Part shown: positions 42,129 to 51,603 of the stretch, one piece after another
Layout of the letters: every line of letters starts with the position of its first letter
How positions within the stretch are numbered: position 1 is the first letter of the stretch
Source: Candidatus Caenarcanales bacterium
GTDB taxonomy: Bacteria > Cyanobacteriota > Vampirovibrionia > Caenarcaniphilales > Caenarcanaceae
Direction: 5' to 3'
NCBI GenBank assembly: GCA_030065015.1
Contig: JASJDU010000026.1
Coordinates: 1 to 63,228 of the forward strand
DNA: 63,228 nt
Program-made: the position numbers and the translations under genes
The notes under the pieces: model-generated
What the model was told of the DNA's origin: nothing
The model's database searches: none
Seen by the model: only the letters and a program-made list of their open reading frames with translations

Positions 42129-43793
42129 ATGGAGATAATTGTCTTACTTATCGCTGCAATTGTTTTCTATATAGTGGGTTATAAAACTCACGGTAGACAT
42201 ATTTCTATAAATCTGGAAGTAAACTCGAAAGAACCCACCCCGGCTCACCTCAAAAAAGACGGTGTTGATTTTGTGCCGGCTAAATTGCCAATTTTATTCG
42301 GTCATCATTTTGCCTCAATCGCAGGAGCTGGACCAATTGTAGGACCAATTATAGCCTCTGGATTTGGCTGGTTTCCAGTTTATTTATGGCTCTTGATTGG
42401 AGCTGTCTTCATTGGAGGCGTTCACGATTACACCTCAATAATTGCATCAGTGAGACATGAAGGAAAATCCATTGGAGAAATAATAGAGAGATATATAGGA
42501 ATCAATGGAAGGAGGCTTTTTTTAGCTTTTGCTTGGTCCACATTAATATTAGTAATTGCGGTTTTTATTAATATAGTTGCAGATACATTCGTTAGAACTC
42601 CAAGTGCAGCTACTTCATCGCTTTTGTTTATGCTAGTAGCAATTGTGTTTGGTATTACAAGCTTTAAGTTTCGTATCTCCACTATTAAAGCGAGTTTCAT
42701 CGCGGTTCCTTTATTGTTCTTCTCAGTTTATATAGGTAATTTGTTTCCTTTAAATATAAACAAAGAAACATGGCAGCTCATAATGTTCGGATACATCTTC
42801 ATTGCCTCCGTAACTCCGGTTTGGTTATTACTTCAGCCACGTGATTATTTGAATTCATTTCTATTGTACGCATTAATGATCGGTGCCTTCGTTGGAATAT
42901 TTTTTGCTTCACCTAATTTACACTTACCAGCTTTCACTAGCTTTTCAGTTAAAAATTTAGGCTATTTATTTCCGGTACTATTCGTAACAGTTGCTTGTGG
43001 CGCAATAAGTGGATTTCACTCATTGGTAAGCAGCGGAACAACTTCTAAACAACTCAATAAAATGGTAGATGCTAAAAGAGTAGGATACGGAGGGATGTTG
43101 CTAGAAGGGATTTTAGCAGTTCTCGCTCTATTCGCGGTTGCCTCTCTCAAACCCAGTGAGTTCGACAAATTTTACGAGTTGCAGCTTTTTGTACCTGCTT
43201 TTGCCGAAGGAATAGGCAGATTCATTGAAAGTATACCAATAGTAAACATCTCGCTGGACTCTGCAAGAACTTTCACTTCTTTAGCAGTTTCAGCTTTCGC
43301 TTTAACGACTTTAGATACTTCCACACGACTTGCAAGATTCTTATTCCAGGAATCTACTGATAACCCTCAAGAAAATAATACTGTTACAAAAAATAAAAAA
43401 GGCTCATTATTTCAAAATCGTTTTTTTGCAACTTTCATCACGGTTTTACTAGGTGCACTACTGACTTTCAGTGGTCAAAGTGCTTCTCTTTGGCCAATTT
43501 TTGGTAGTGCAAATCAGTTGCTTGCAGCCTTCGCTTTATTATCAATAACCACTTGGCTAGCTCACCAAAAATTTCCCTATTTTTTCACTTTAATTCCAAC
43601 TATTTTCATGTTTACTGTAACCTCGATGGCCTTAATTACTTTAATTTATTTAAACCTATTCACTGAACGTAACTATATGCTTGTAGCCATAGCTTTTTCT
43701 CTTTTAGCAATTTCTATAATAATGTGTTCAAAAGCTTATATTCAATTAAGAAAAGTTATTATAAAAAACAATAAAGTTCAAGAAGAATTCTGA
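42129..43793 (+). CDS. cstA: CstA-family carbon-starvation/peptide transporter
   Basis: This is a polytopic inner-membrane transporter, 554 aa with about 14-16 spans. The diagnostic N-terminus is YKTHGRHIS..., the conserved FGHHFASIAGAGPIVGP and FGWFPVYLWLLIGAVFIGGVHD, then FVTVACGAISGFHSLVSSGTTSKQL and TLDTSTRLARFLFQE, ending in WPIFGSANQLLAA. The CstA family imports peptides or pyruvate under starvation (established for E. coli CstA/BtsT). It is shorter than the roughly 700-aa E. coli forms, in line with the short CstA type. It is divergent from hpf with about 120 bases between. Confidence 0.93.
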   Translation: MEIIVLLIAAIVFYIVGYKTHGRHISINLEVNSKEPTPAHLKKDGVDFVPAKLPILFGHHFASIAGAGPIVGPIIASGFGWFPVYLWLLIGAVFIGGVHDYTSIIASVRHEGKSIGEIIERYIGINGRRLFLAFAWSTLILVIAVFINIVADTFVRTPSAATSSLLFMLVAIVFGITSFKFRISTIKASFIAVPLLFFSVYIGNLFPLNINKETWQLIMFGYIFIASVTPVWLLLQPRDYLNSFLLYALMIGAFVGIFFASPNLHLPAFTSFSVKNLGYLFPVLFVTVACGAISGFHSLVSSGTTSKQLNKMVDAKRVGYGGMLLEGILAVLALFAVASLKPSEFDKFYELQLFVPAFAEGIGRFIESIPIVNISLDSARTFTSLAVSAFALTTLDTSTRLARFLFQESTDNPQENNTVTKNKKGSLFQNRFFATFITVLLGALLTFSGQSASLWPIFGSANQLLAAFALLSITTWLAHQKFPYFFTLIPTIFMFTVTSMALITLIYLNLFTERNYMLVAIAFSLLAISIIMCSKAYIQLRKVIIKNNKVQEEF

Positions 43794-43970
43794 GTAGTTA
43801 TTTTTTTGAAAATAAAATTAAAACTACAATATGTAAACTTATTTTTTCTATATGATTCTCAGGATATTGTTAGATCTTAGGAAGCTGAACATATCTTTCA
43901 ACAAAATGAAGTTTAATGAGTAATGAAGAAAGTTATCAGACTTCTTTTAATCATACAGACAAGTAAATAA

Positions 43971-46103
43971 ATGTTCGTAACCCTTTCTAGAAAGATACCT
44001 AAAATAAAACATTTGGATAAATTCTTAGAAAACAGGGTTGAAAAATATACTTTTCTTCAAAATTTAAATCTAGAAAAAACCAGAAGCAAAGTAACAGGTG
44101 TTTTAACCTGGGGATATAAAAAAAGAATAAAAGATGCCAGAAAATTAGCCAACAAACTAAAAAAGCCGTTAGTTCATTTGGAAGATGGTTTCTTAAGGTC
44201 CTTAAAAAAAGGAAGAGAGTGCAATAGTCCTCTCAGTCTGATAATAGATGACTTAGGTATATACTACGATGCAAATACAACTTCTAGACTTGAATACATT
44301 CTTCAAAATTTTGATCAATACCTAAAAGATAAAAATATAAGTAAAAGCAATTTATTAGAAAAAGCCAAAAAAGCCATAAAGCTTAAAAACAAGTATAAGC
44401 TCACAAAATTCAATCATTATACAGAAGAGATAGCTTATGAATTCCCTTCAAATAAACGGATTCTACTCTTAATAGACCAGGCTGAAAATGATGCTTCTGT
44501 AGAGTATGGATTTGCAAATGAACAAACTTTTCGAGAAATGCTCAATCAAGCATTAAAGTTAGAAGACACCCATATCGTTGTTAAACTCACTCCTGCAAAC
44601 CAAATAGGCTACTTAGAAAAACTAATCCTCAAGGATAAAACTTTAGAAAAACAAATCACCTGTTTTTCTAAAAACACAAACCCCATTGACCTGCTTACAA
44701 AAGTTGATGAAGTACACACAGTTTCTTCTCAACTTGGTTTCGAAGCTTTACTTTTAGGTTTACCTGTTAAATGTTTTGGCGTTCCCTTTTACTCAAACTG
44801 GGGTTTAACAGAAGATGTACAAATAATAAGCAGAAGAAATCAAAACAGAAATATATTAGAGTTATTCGCGGCCTCCTATATTTTATATCCACGCTACATA
44901 AATCCGTTTTCTGGTGAAAGCACTGACATTTTTTACACTTTAGAACTTCTAAAAAAACAAGTAGAAATAAATCAAAAAAATAGTGGAGAAATATACTGTT
45001 TTGGTTTCAACTTATTCACTAGGCAGTCATGGAAGCGTAACCGAATCAAGAAACTTCTTACATCAACAAACAATAAAATCTACTTTCCTTCATCCGTTGA
45101 ACAAGCGAAGACAATGGGAATCAATAGCAAAAGTAAGATTTACGTTTGGGGAAGTAAAGACAGCAAGATTGAAGGTTTATCTCAATTATCAAAAGAATTA
45201 AATTTAAACATTGGCCGTATTGAAGACGGTTTCATTCGCTCCGCAGGACTTGGCAGCGGAATAAAAGCAATCTCATCAATTGTAGATTCAGCGGGGATCT
45301 ATTTTGATCCACAGACAGAAAGCGATTTAGAGAATATTTTCAACAATTCAGAATTCAATGAAGAGCTCATAGAATCAGCAAAAAAGATAAAAAATTTTCT
45401 TTTAAAAAATAATATTGATAAGTACAACATTGAAACTTCTTCAAAAATCAATATTAACTTTCCAACCAACAAAAAAATAATCTTAGTACCTGGGCAAATC
45501 TCTCAAGATGCTTCAATTAAGAGAGGCTGTATAGAGCCAATCAACACAAACTTAAACTTACTGAAAAAAGTTAAAGAAGAAAATCCAGACGCTTACATAA
45601 TTTTCAAGGTACATCCTGACATTATTTACTCAAATGGAATCAAAGACAACATTCCTAATGAAGAGTTCTTCAAATACTGTGACCACTTTGAAGAAGAAAG
45701 CAAAGCAATAGAGTTAATAAGTTATGTAGATGAGGTGCATACAATGACATCTCAAGTTGGCTTTGAGGCATTAATTAGAGATAAGAAGGTTGTAACCTAT
45801 GGATTTCCTTTTTATATGGGATGGGGCTTAAGTGAGGATAAATTAAAAATTGCAAAAAGAAAACGAAAGCTGTCTGTTGATGAACTTATTGCAGGCACTT
45901 TGATTTTATATCCTAGATACTTTGACTGGAACAATGAAATGTTCTGTTTGCCATGCGATGCATTAAAAAAGATATCTGAAGAATTGCAAAAAACAAACAA
46001 AATTATTTATGAAAGAAAACTAACTTCTGCTCATTCAATTAAACGAATTACAAAGGAGATAATTGATATTTTAAATGAACAAATACTTAGTATTTGTAGG
46101 TAA
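43971..46103 (+). CDS. kpsC: KpsC-like capsule polysaccharide (Kdo-linker) glycosyltransferase
   Basis: The 710-aa protein consists of two related halves. Each carries a (L/I)EDGF(L/I)RS motif (residues 70-77 and about 415-423) and an HT-S/T-SQ-GFEAL...FY-WGL motif (HTVSSQLGFEALLLG; HTMTSQVGFEALIRD). In KpsC, tandem transferase domains extend the poly-Kdo linker on lyso-phosphatidylglycerol, on which ABC-exported capsules are built (established knowledge). Length and both domain signatures match. It is the first gene of the polysaccharide island, with its end only 11 bases from the convergent KpsS-like gene. Kdo-synthesis genes are not in this window. Confidence 0.9.
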   Translation: MFVTLSRKIPKIKHLDKFLENRVEKYTFLQNLNLEKTRSKVTGVLTWGYKKRIKDARKLANKLKKPLVHLEDGFLRSLKKGRECNSPLSLIIDDLGIYYDANTTSRLEYILQNFDQYLKDKNISKSNLLEKAKKAIKLKNKYKLTKFNHYTEEIAYEFPSNKRILLLIDQAENDASVEYGFANEQTFREMLNQALKLEDTHIVVKLTPANQIGYLEKLILKDKTLEKQITCFSKNTNPIDLLTKVDEVHTVSSQLGFEALLLGLPVKCFGVPFYSNWGLTEDVQIISRRNQNRNILELFAASYILYPRYINPFSGESTDIFYTLELLKKQVEINQKNSGEIYCFGFNLFTRQSWKRNRIKKLLTSTNNKIYFPSSVEQAKTMGINSKSKIYVWGSKDSKIEGLSQLSKELNLNIGRIEDGFIRSAGLGSGIKAISSIVDSAGIYFDPQTESDLENIFNNSEFNEELIESAKKIKNFLLKNNIDKYNIETSSKININFPTNKKIILVPGQISQDASIKRGCIEPINTNLNLLKKVKEENPDAYIIFKVHPDIIYSNGIKDNIPNEEFFKYCDHFEEESKAIELISYVDEVHTMTSQVGFEALIRDKKVVTYGFPFYMGWGLSEDKLKIAKRKRKLSVDELIAGTLILYPRYFDWNNEMFCLPCDALKKISEELQKTNKIIYERKLTSAHSIKRITKEIIDILNEQILSICR

Positions 46104-46114
46104 ATAGACCTAAT

Positions 46115-47710
46115 TTAATCTCCTTTAATAAAAACTGTTCTACCAAAACGACTTACGGGTTTTCTAGCTTTCTTTAAGAAGCCCCCAGGATCTTGAATCA
46201 ATTGCTGCCTTGTTTGAGGAGAAACAAAAGGACTATAAGCTTTTCTATAAAGATCAAAAAAGAAGTTTGAATTAAGTTTTTTATTTAACTCTGAGTTTTG
46301 TTGAACTTCAGCAGCCTTGTTTTGTACTGAACTAGGAGGTTTAGCTGCAGGTTTAGCAGGTAATTTAGCAGGAGGTTTAACTTCATAGAATATTTCTTTC
46401 AATCTCTGGCTATTCCAACCTTTCTCTTTAACGAGCCACTTGTCTAAAGAACATACTAAGAAGTCTGTTAAATGATTGTACTCTTCTATATTCAGCTTCC
46501 AATTCAGAGAATTGGAAATTATTGAAGGTAAATCAAGTTCCAATTTTTTATGATTTACATCAGTTGTAAAGCCTTTTCCTCCATAAAAAGCATTCCCACA
46601 CTGAATTGGCTTAAAACCATTGATCGCAGCTTCTATTCCAGATTGTGAGTTAATACAAAAAACACAATTACTTTGGTTAAACAAATCGTTTATAGCGTAG
46701 TTCTCCAAAAAAATTATTCGATCTTCCTCTGCATAGATACTTTTTAAGTAATTTAAAGTTACCGCGGATTTTAAATTATTCTTTTTACGCTCCCAGGGAT
46801 GAGCTTTGAAAACAATATTTAAATTTGTTTGACTAAGTGCAATATCAATGACATTTCGGTAAATTGCTATTGAAGAAATACCAGCTTGACCTACTTCCAA
46901 AAGAGAAAAGTCATTTACAACTTGACCTAAAATTAAAATAGTTTTATTGGTGTTATTAAATAATTTGTCACCAGTCGATTCTGGTTGAACAACATTTTTA
47001 TTTTTCATAAGCTTTATAGCTTGCAAAGTCTGCCTAACTTTCATTTCATAAATTCTTCTTTCTTCAGGCAAAAGAGACTTTACAGAATTATAAACAGTAC
47101 GGTGCCTTATATCCGAGCGGTTTGCAATAGGTTCATATTTTTCTTCGCAATAATAATGCTGACCGGTAAAAAAACTTTCCATAATGAAAACTCGGCCTCT
47201 TCTGCTTTTCATCACCTCAATTAAAGCTCTGGCATAGATTAAACTACCTGAAAATATTCCAACATAATCTATTTTGGAAATTCGCTTAGTTTCATCTTCC
47301 CAATAATCAATCCAAAAAATTGCTGCAGCCATATTCAAAATCAGCTCTTTATTATTGTCTTCAAAGGCTCTTTCAAAGATCTGATTCAAGTCATCACCAT
47401 AATATGAGCCTTTCCACTGAGGATGCACGCAAATCAGGCTCATAAGTTCTGCTTTAGCAACTTTAAAAACATTTACATTCTTATATTCATATAAAAACAA
47501 CTCATCTTTATTAAGTTTCTGTAGCTCTTCAATCCATATCTTCAAGTGTTCTTCTAAACTTTCATAATTACCAAAGACATTTATAGGTAACTTCTCATGT
47601 TTAGGTGCAATTACTTTTATGTTACATGCTTCACAGAACTCTATTAAACTTTCAAAATTCCTTTTTGTTATATGTATATTATCTGCAAGTAGTAAAGTCT
47701 TATTTGACAT
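46115..47710 (-). CDS. kpsS: KpsS-like capsule polysaccharide glycosyltransferase with C-terminal extension
   Basis: This is a Capsule_synth/KpsS-type Kdo transferase, which would add the first linker residue to the lipid. From the ATG at 47708-47710 (MSNKTLLLADNI) it is 531 aa; the frame is open to 47737. KTILILGQVVNDFS near 270, IVFKAHPWERKK near 315, CINSQSGIEAAINGFKPI near 365 and FYGGKGFTTD are the family motifs. Beyond about residue 445 there is a Pro/Ala/Lys-rich linker (KPPAKLPAKPAAKPPSS) and a 60-residue basic tail not expected in KpsS. The tail may dock it to partner enzymes (inference). Convergent with kpsC. Confidence 0.85.
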   Translation of the reverse strand: MSNKTLLLADNIHITKRNFESLIEFCEACNIKVIAPKHEKLPINVFGNYESLEEHLKIWIEELQKLNKDELFLYEYKNVNVFKVAKAELMSLICVHPQWKGSYYGDDLNQIFERAFEDNNKELILNMAAAIFWIDYWEDETKRISKIDYVGIFSGSLIYARALIEVMKSRRGRVFIMESFFTGQHYYCEEKYEPIANRSDIRHRTVYNSVKSLLPEERRIYEMKVRQTLQAIKLMKNKNVVQPESTGDKLFNNTNKTILILGQVVNDFSLLEVGQAGISSIAIYRNVIDIALSQTNLNIVFKAHPWERKKNNLKSAVTLNYLKSIYAEEDRIIFLENYAINDLFNQSNCVFCINSQSGIEAAINGFKPIQCGNAFYGGKGFTTDVNHKKLELDLPSIISNSLNWKLNIEEYNHLTDFLVCSLDKWLVKEKGWNSQRLKEIFYEVKPPAKLPAKPAAKPPSSVQNKAAEVQQNSELNKKLNSNFFFDLYRKAYSPFVSPQTRQQLIQDPGGFLKKARKPVSRFGRTVFIKGD

Positions 47711-47757
47711 TGAAAACGAATTAATTGTTAACAGCAATCATGTATTGTAACTTAATT

Positions 47758-48399
47758 TCAAAGATGCATCTTTTTTTCTTTAAGTTTCTTAATACATTGT
47801 TCTGGACTATCGAAAGGAATATCATGAAGTTGACTTAAAGGAAAATTCCACCACTTAATTTCTTCCAATTCATTAATAATATCTTCTGAAAACCGAAAGC
47901 GCATTATTTTTGCAGGTACACCCCCAACTATTGCATATGGAGGAACATCTTTAGTCACCACTGATCCAGCCGCTATTACGGAACCATTTCCAATCTTAAT
48001 TCCTCCTACGATGCATGTTTTTGCACCTATCCAAACATCATTTCCAATACTCACTGGCTCATGAAACTTCCAATCGATGGTTCTTTCAAATTGATAATCT
48101 TTATTATTTGTAAACAAAGCTTGAGAAAATTGAAAAGGATGAGTACTCAAGAAGCTTACAGGGTGCCTGGCAAGCCCAATTTCTACAAAGCGACCAATAG
48201 AGCAAAATCTTCCAATCGATACTGAATTGTATATCACTGAAGAAACATTAATATAAGAAAATTTACCGACCTTGCATCTACCATAGATTGTTACGTTATC
48301 AGCAATATCGACGGGAGATTCTAAAATGACATCCTTTGCCACAAAAGATGTTTTTGCTATTCTTCCACCAAGTTGATTTATTTTATTATTCAAATTCAT
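47758..48399 (-). CDS. Hexapeptide-repeat O-acetyltransferase (CatB/VatD-like)
   Basis: This is a left-handed beta-helix acyltransferase, 213 aa. Repeated [LIV]-G-x4 hexapeptides run from about residue 20 (VDIADNVTIYGRCKVGKFSYINVSS). Catalytic His candidates lie in LARHPVSFLSTHPF. Then come VSIGNDVWIGAKTCIVGGIKIGNGSVIAAGSVVTKD and the closing PPYAIVGGVPAKIMRFRFSEDII with WWNFP, typical of the CatB/VatD-type sugar or xenobiotic O-acetyltransferases. In this island it probably acetylates a polysaccharide sugar. Its ATG overlaps the preceding glycosyltransferase stop (TAATG), so the two are translationally coupled. Confidence 0.88.
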   Translation of the reverse strand: MNLNNKINQLGGRIAKTSFVAKDVILESPVDIADNVTIYGRCKVGKFSYINVSSVIYNSVSIGRFCSIGRFVEIGLARHPVSFLSTHPFQFSQALFTNNKDYQFERTIDWKFHEPVSIGNDVWIGAKTCIVGGIKIGNGSVIAAGSVVTKDVPPYAIVGGVPAKIMRFRFSEDIINELEEIKWWNFPLSQLHDIPFDSPEQCIKKLKEKKMHL

Positions 48400-49358
48400 T
48401 AATGTTTAGTAAAAGTAAGGGAATTATTTATCAATTCAAAATACTTCTTTTCGTATTTTTCAACAACTTGACTCCAAGATAGAGCTTCTCCAACTTTGCT
48501 AAATGCTCCTTCAAAAAGATTAGAAAGTTTAAAAGGGTTTAAATAAAGATCGATCATTCTCTCGCTATCTAAATCTGGATCTCCAGTTAAGAAAAAACCA
48601 TTTTCACTGTCAATGACATAATCAACGCACATACCGACGGGTGAAGTAATTATTGGAGTAGCTGAACTTATTGCTTCTGGAATATTTGCAGGCCCTCCTT
48701 CAAAAAGACTACAAATTAATAATATATGAATTCGATTATATAAATCTACAAATACTGAATATGGTAAATTCTCATAGCACTCAACTTCAAAACCAAGATT
48801 TGTTAAATATTTTGAGTCAAAATTTCTATCTTGCCCAACAAAAATAAATTTAAAAAACTCAGGAGATAATCTCTTTACCAGCTCGTACAAATAAGGTTCA
48901 CCTTTAACCTTTCTTCCATATCTTCTAGAGAAAAAGCCAACCACAATTTTTTCATCAGGCTGTTTTGTCTTTTTTACAGGCTTAATCAATAATTCATTAA
49001 AACCATGAGGTATAACAACTGTATTATTAATGCCCTGACTAGCAAGAAATTTTTGCTGCTTAGTATTCAAACACACAATTAAATTTGTTTGTTTATACTG
49101 CTTTACAAACTTAGCAAAATCGAGAGATTGATCACTATCTTCCAAGTCATGATGAACTGTCACAATTGAAGGATTAACAATCTGAGTTTCTAAATTTGGA
49201 CGGTGGTAATGTCTTAACAAAGAACCATTTAATGGCTTTACACTTGAAATGTAATTAAACTTACCTGATGAACTTAACTTAAAATAATTAAGTATATCGG
49301 TAAAAATTTTACTATCTCCATCAATAGACATTACATGATTGATAGTAATTTCTGACAC
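48399..49358 (-). CDS. GT4-like glycosyltransferase
   Basis: This is a GT-B fold glycosyltransferase of 319 aa. The C-terminal nucleotide-sugar region is clear: KIVVGFFSRRYGRKVKGEPY near 155, FKFIFVGQDRNF, and ICSLFEGGPANIPEAISSATPIITSPVGMCVDYV with the EGGP...E acid-loop typical of family 4. The N-terminal acceptor part is small. It starts with GTG (49356-49358). A TATACT element lies only three bases before the start, suggesting a leaderless or very short transcript. It would add a sugar to the capsule or a lipid carrier. It overlaps the downstream acetyltransferase by one base. Confidence 0.85.
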   Translation of the reverse strand: MSEITINHVMSIDGDSKIFTDILNYFKLSSSGKFNYISSVKPLNGSLLRHYHRPNLETQIVNPSIVTVHHDLEDSDQSLDFAKFVKQYKQTNLIVCLNTKQQKFLASQGINNTVVIPHGFNELLIKPVKKTKQPDEKIVVGFFSRRYGRKVKGEPYLYELVKRLSPEFFKFIFVGQDRNFDSKYLTNLGFEVECYENLPYSVFVDLYNRIHILLICSLFEGGPANIPEAISSATPIITSPVGMCVDYVIDSENGFFLTGDPDLDSERMIDLYLNPFKLSNLFEGAFSKVGEALSWSQVVEKYEKKYFELINNSLTFTKH

Positions 49359-49362
49359 AATA

Positions 49363-49491
49363 GTATATAGATTAAAACAACGAACAAATTATAATACGTA
49401 AACTTTAACTCAAGTAAAGTAAAGAATTAACTAACTTTTCTAGTTCAAACAAACCTATTTTCCTAATGAACCTTATGGTATATAGATTAAA
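49363..49491. repeat. 14-bp direct repeat in the divergent intergenic region
   Basis: GTATATAGATTAAA occurs at 49363-49376 and again at 49478-49491. A shortened copy (TAGATTAAA) lies near 49591. All are in the 250-base gap between the GT4-like gene (reverse) and the ceramidase-like gene (forward). Direct repeats spaced like this can bind a regulator of a divergent promoter pair. No gene is seen in the gap. Confidence 0.4.
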
Positions 49492-49610
49492 CTTATTCCT
49501 TTAGCTCAAAACTAAATTTAATTTAATCCAACTTTCGAACTCATCGAGGAATCCTTTCTTTCAAAAATATTAAAAGATTCTAAGCTGTAATAGATTAAAT
49601 TAAATTTAGG

Positions 49611-50765
49611 GTGTTCAAAGCATCTTCAGCTAAACAAAAAATTGATTTTGAAGAACCCATCTGGCTTGCTGGATACACCTTCAGAAGGTTAAGTAAGGGA
49701 ACATCCAATCCATTATATGCAAGAACATTAGTTATAAAAAAAGATACAGATGTCTTAGTTCTGACATCTGTGGATGTAATAGGTTTATTAAAATATGACA
49801 TTGAAAATTGGAAAAAAGACTGGTTGAAAGATGGCTTACCTGTTGAGAATATAATAGTTTGTTCAACGCACACTCACAGCGGACCCGACACAATGGGTTT
49901 ATGGAGCTTACCAATTATAGATTCAAAGAAGAAAGAGTCTACTTTGAAAAAGATAAAAGAAGCATGCGCTCAATCTATTGTTCAAGCACTTTCAACAACT
50001 CAAATAGCTGAATTCACAATAATCAATAAACGATTAAACGATTTTTCACATAATAGAAGAGTCCCAACTGAGAATAATCCAAAACTTTCAGTTATACATT
50101 TTAGAAATCATTCAACAAAAAAAACGATCTCAAGTTTAATTTCCTTCCCGTCGCACGCAGTTATATTAAATCGAAACAATAATAAGATTTCTTCTGATTA
50201 CCCAGGTCTAATATGCAATGCTATTGATAGTAAAATCGGAGGTTGTAGCATATTTGTACCTTCTTATCTTGCAGGCATAGTTCCCAAAATTCCTAAACGT
50301 GGTAGTGAATCTTTGAATAACTATAGTAATAAGCTAAGCAAAGCTATCATTGAACTCATCGAAGCAGAAAATAAATACGAACAAGAGGATATTAAAGCAC
50401 TGAACGAAGACGTAAGTATACCTATAAAAAATATGCTATTCAACTTAGTTTATCGATTAGGAATTCTAAAGGGAAAACTCAATCTCGTTGATATTGAAAC
50501 AAAAGTATCAAGCTGGAAATTCGGCAACTTCAAGCTACTTTTTGCACCTGGGGAGCTATCTTGGGAACTTTCAGAGAAAGTAAAACAAAGTACAAAAAGT
50601 GAAAATTTAATTGTAGGGCTTGCTAATGACCAACTGGGTTACTTACTCTCTAAGAAAGAATATAAGGAAGACGCCTACAAATACGAACGAAGACTATGTA
50701 TTTCCAGATCTGCTGGAGAGATTATTTCATCAAAATTAATTGAATTAAATAATAGATTAAACTAA
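49611..50765 (+). CDS. Neutral/alkaline ceramidase-like hydrolase
   Basis: The 384-aa protein resembles the N-terminal catalytic domain of neutral ceramidases. It begins with a Gly-Tyr/Arg-rich strand (LAGYTFRRLSKGTSNPLYARTLVI) and VLVLTSVDVIGL. The zinc-site segment VCSTHTHSGPDTMGLW (HTHSGPD at 87-93) follows, then FPSHAVIL and the polar SSDYPG near 197. The C-terminal immunoglobulin-like part of true ceramidases is missing, and there is no signal peptide, so it may be cytoplasmic. GTG start. Located directly before kpsM on the same strand (58 bases), it may act on a lipid amide or acylated sugar of the capsule anchor (inference). Confidence 0.7.
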   Translation: MFKASSAKQKIDFEEPIWLAGYTFRRLSKGTSNPLYARTLVIKKDTDVLVLTSVDVIGLLKYDIENWKKDWLKDGLPVENIIVCSTHTHSGPDTMGLWSLPIIDSKKKESTLKKIKEACAQSIVQALSTTQIAEFTIINKRLNDFSHNRRVPTENNPKLSVIHFRNHSTKKTISSLISFPSHAVILNRNNNKISSDYPGLICNAIDSKIGGCSIFVPSYLAGIVPKIPKRGSESLNNYSNKLSKAIIELIEAENKYEQEDIKALNEDVSIPIKNMLFNLVYRLGILKGKLNLVDIETKVSSWKFGNFKLLFAPGELSWELSEKVKQSTKSENLIVGLANDQLGYLLSKKEYKEDAYKYERRLCISRSAGEIISSKLIELNNRLN

Positions 50766-50823
50766 AATTACATAATTACTTGATTATAATGAAGCTTTTT
50801 GGAATATAGTAAACCTAAACGTT

Positions 50824-51600
50824 ATGATAAAGTCTCCGCTACAAATTCAAAAAAACGTTTTATTTGCTCTATTCATAAGAGAGATTAAAACCAGGTTTGG
50901 TGAATATAAACTTGGCTACTTTTGGGCTGTTGTTGAGCCTTTGACACAAGTTTTATTTTTTGTATTTATCTGGTCTATACTTGGTAGAACATCTTTTAAT
51001 GGTGTTCATTCTTCAGTATTTCTAGTTACGAGTGTTGTTCCCTGGTTCTGTTTTGCAAATTGTATATCAAGATCCAATTCAGCAATAGAAGCTAATAGAG
51101 TCTTATTTGTTTACAAGAATGTTCAACCAACCGATACTGTATTTAACAGAGTATGCTTAGAGTTTTTAATTCATTTAGTTGTTTACGTAATTATGCTACT
51201 TGGCTTACTCCTCTTTGGCTTTGATGTAAGTATAAACGACCCATTTATGCACTTACTAGCTTGGATGGTTTTATTTGCCTACTCCTTAGGCTTTGGCTTT
51301 CTAACTTGTTTATTTTCTACTACATTTAAAAGTGCATCCTCAATAGTCGGTGTTATCAAAAGAGTTTTATACTTTTCTTCGGGAGTATTTTTCCCTTTGT
51401 CTTCCTTGCCCACACAAGTTCAAAATTTCATCAAATGGAATCCTCTTTTACAGCTAATTGAATTTTTGCGAGCTTCTTATTTTGAGTCATTCAGTATAGA
51501 CAACGAATTCATACTTTACACTTCGTTTATATCTTTGATAATCCTATTTTATGGTTTTTATCTCTTCAGAAGATACCAGCTAGCGTTAAAAAGAATGTAA
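50824..51600 (+). CDS. kpsM: ABC-2 type polysaccharide export permease
   Basis: This is the membrane subunit of the capsule exporter, 258 aa with six spans. The start IREIKTRFGEYKLGYFWAVVEPL is the conserved ABC-2/KpsM amphipathic signature. WSILGRTSFNG, VPWFCFANCISRSNSAI and a C-terminal SSGVFFPLSSLPTQVQNFIKWNPLLQLIEFLR are also typical. With KpsT it exports the lipid-linked polysaccharide across the inner membrane. It lies 3 bases before kpsT. The leader has TATAAT at 50785-50790, though a matching -35 is not obvious. Confidence 0.95.
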   Translation: MIKSPLQIQKNVLFALFIREIKTRFGEYKLGYFWAVVEPLTQVLFFVFIWSILGRTSFNGVHSSVFLVTSVVPWFCFANCISRSNSAIEANRVLFVYKNVQPTDTVFNRVCLEFLIHLVVYVIMLLGLLLFGFDVSINDPFMHLLAWMVLFAYSLGFGFLTCLFSTTFKSASSIVGVIKRVLYFSSGVFFPLSSLPTQVQNFIKWNPLLQLIEFLRASYFESFSIDNEFILYTSFISLIILFYGFYLFRRYQLALKRM

Positions 51601-51603
51601 CTA

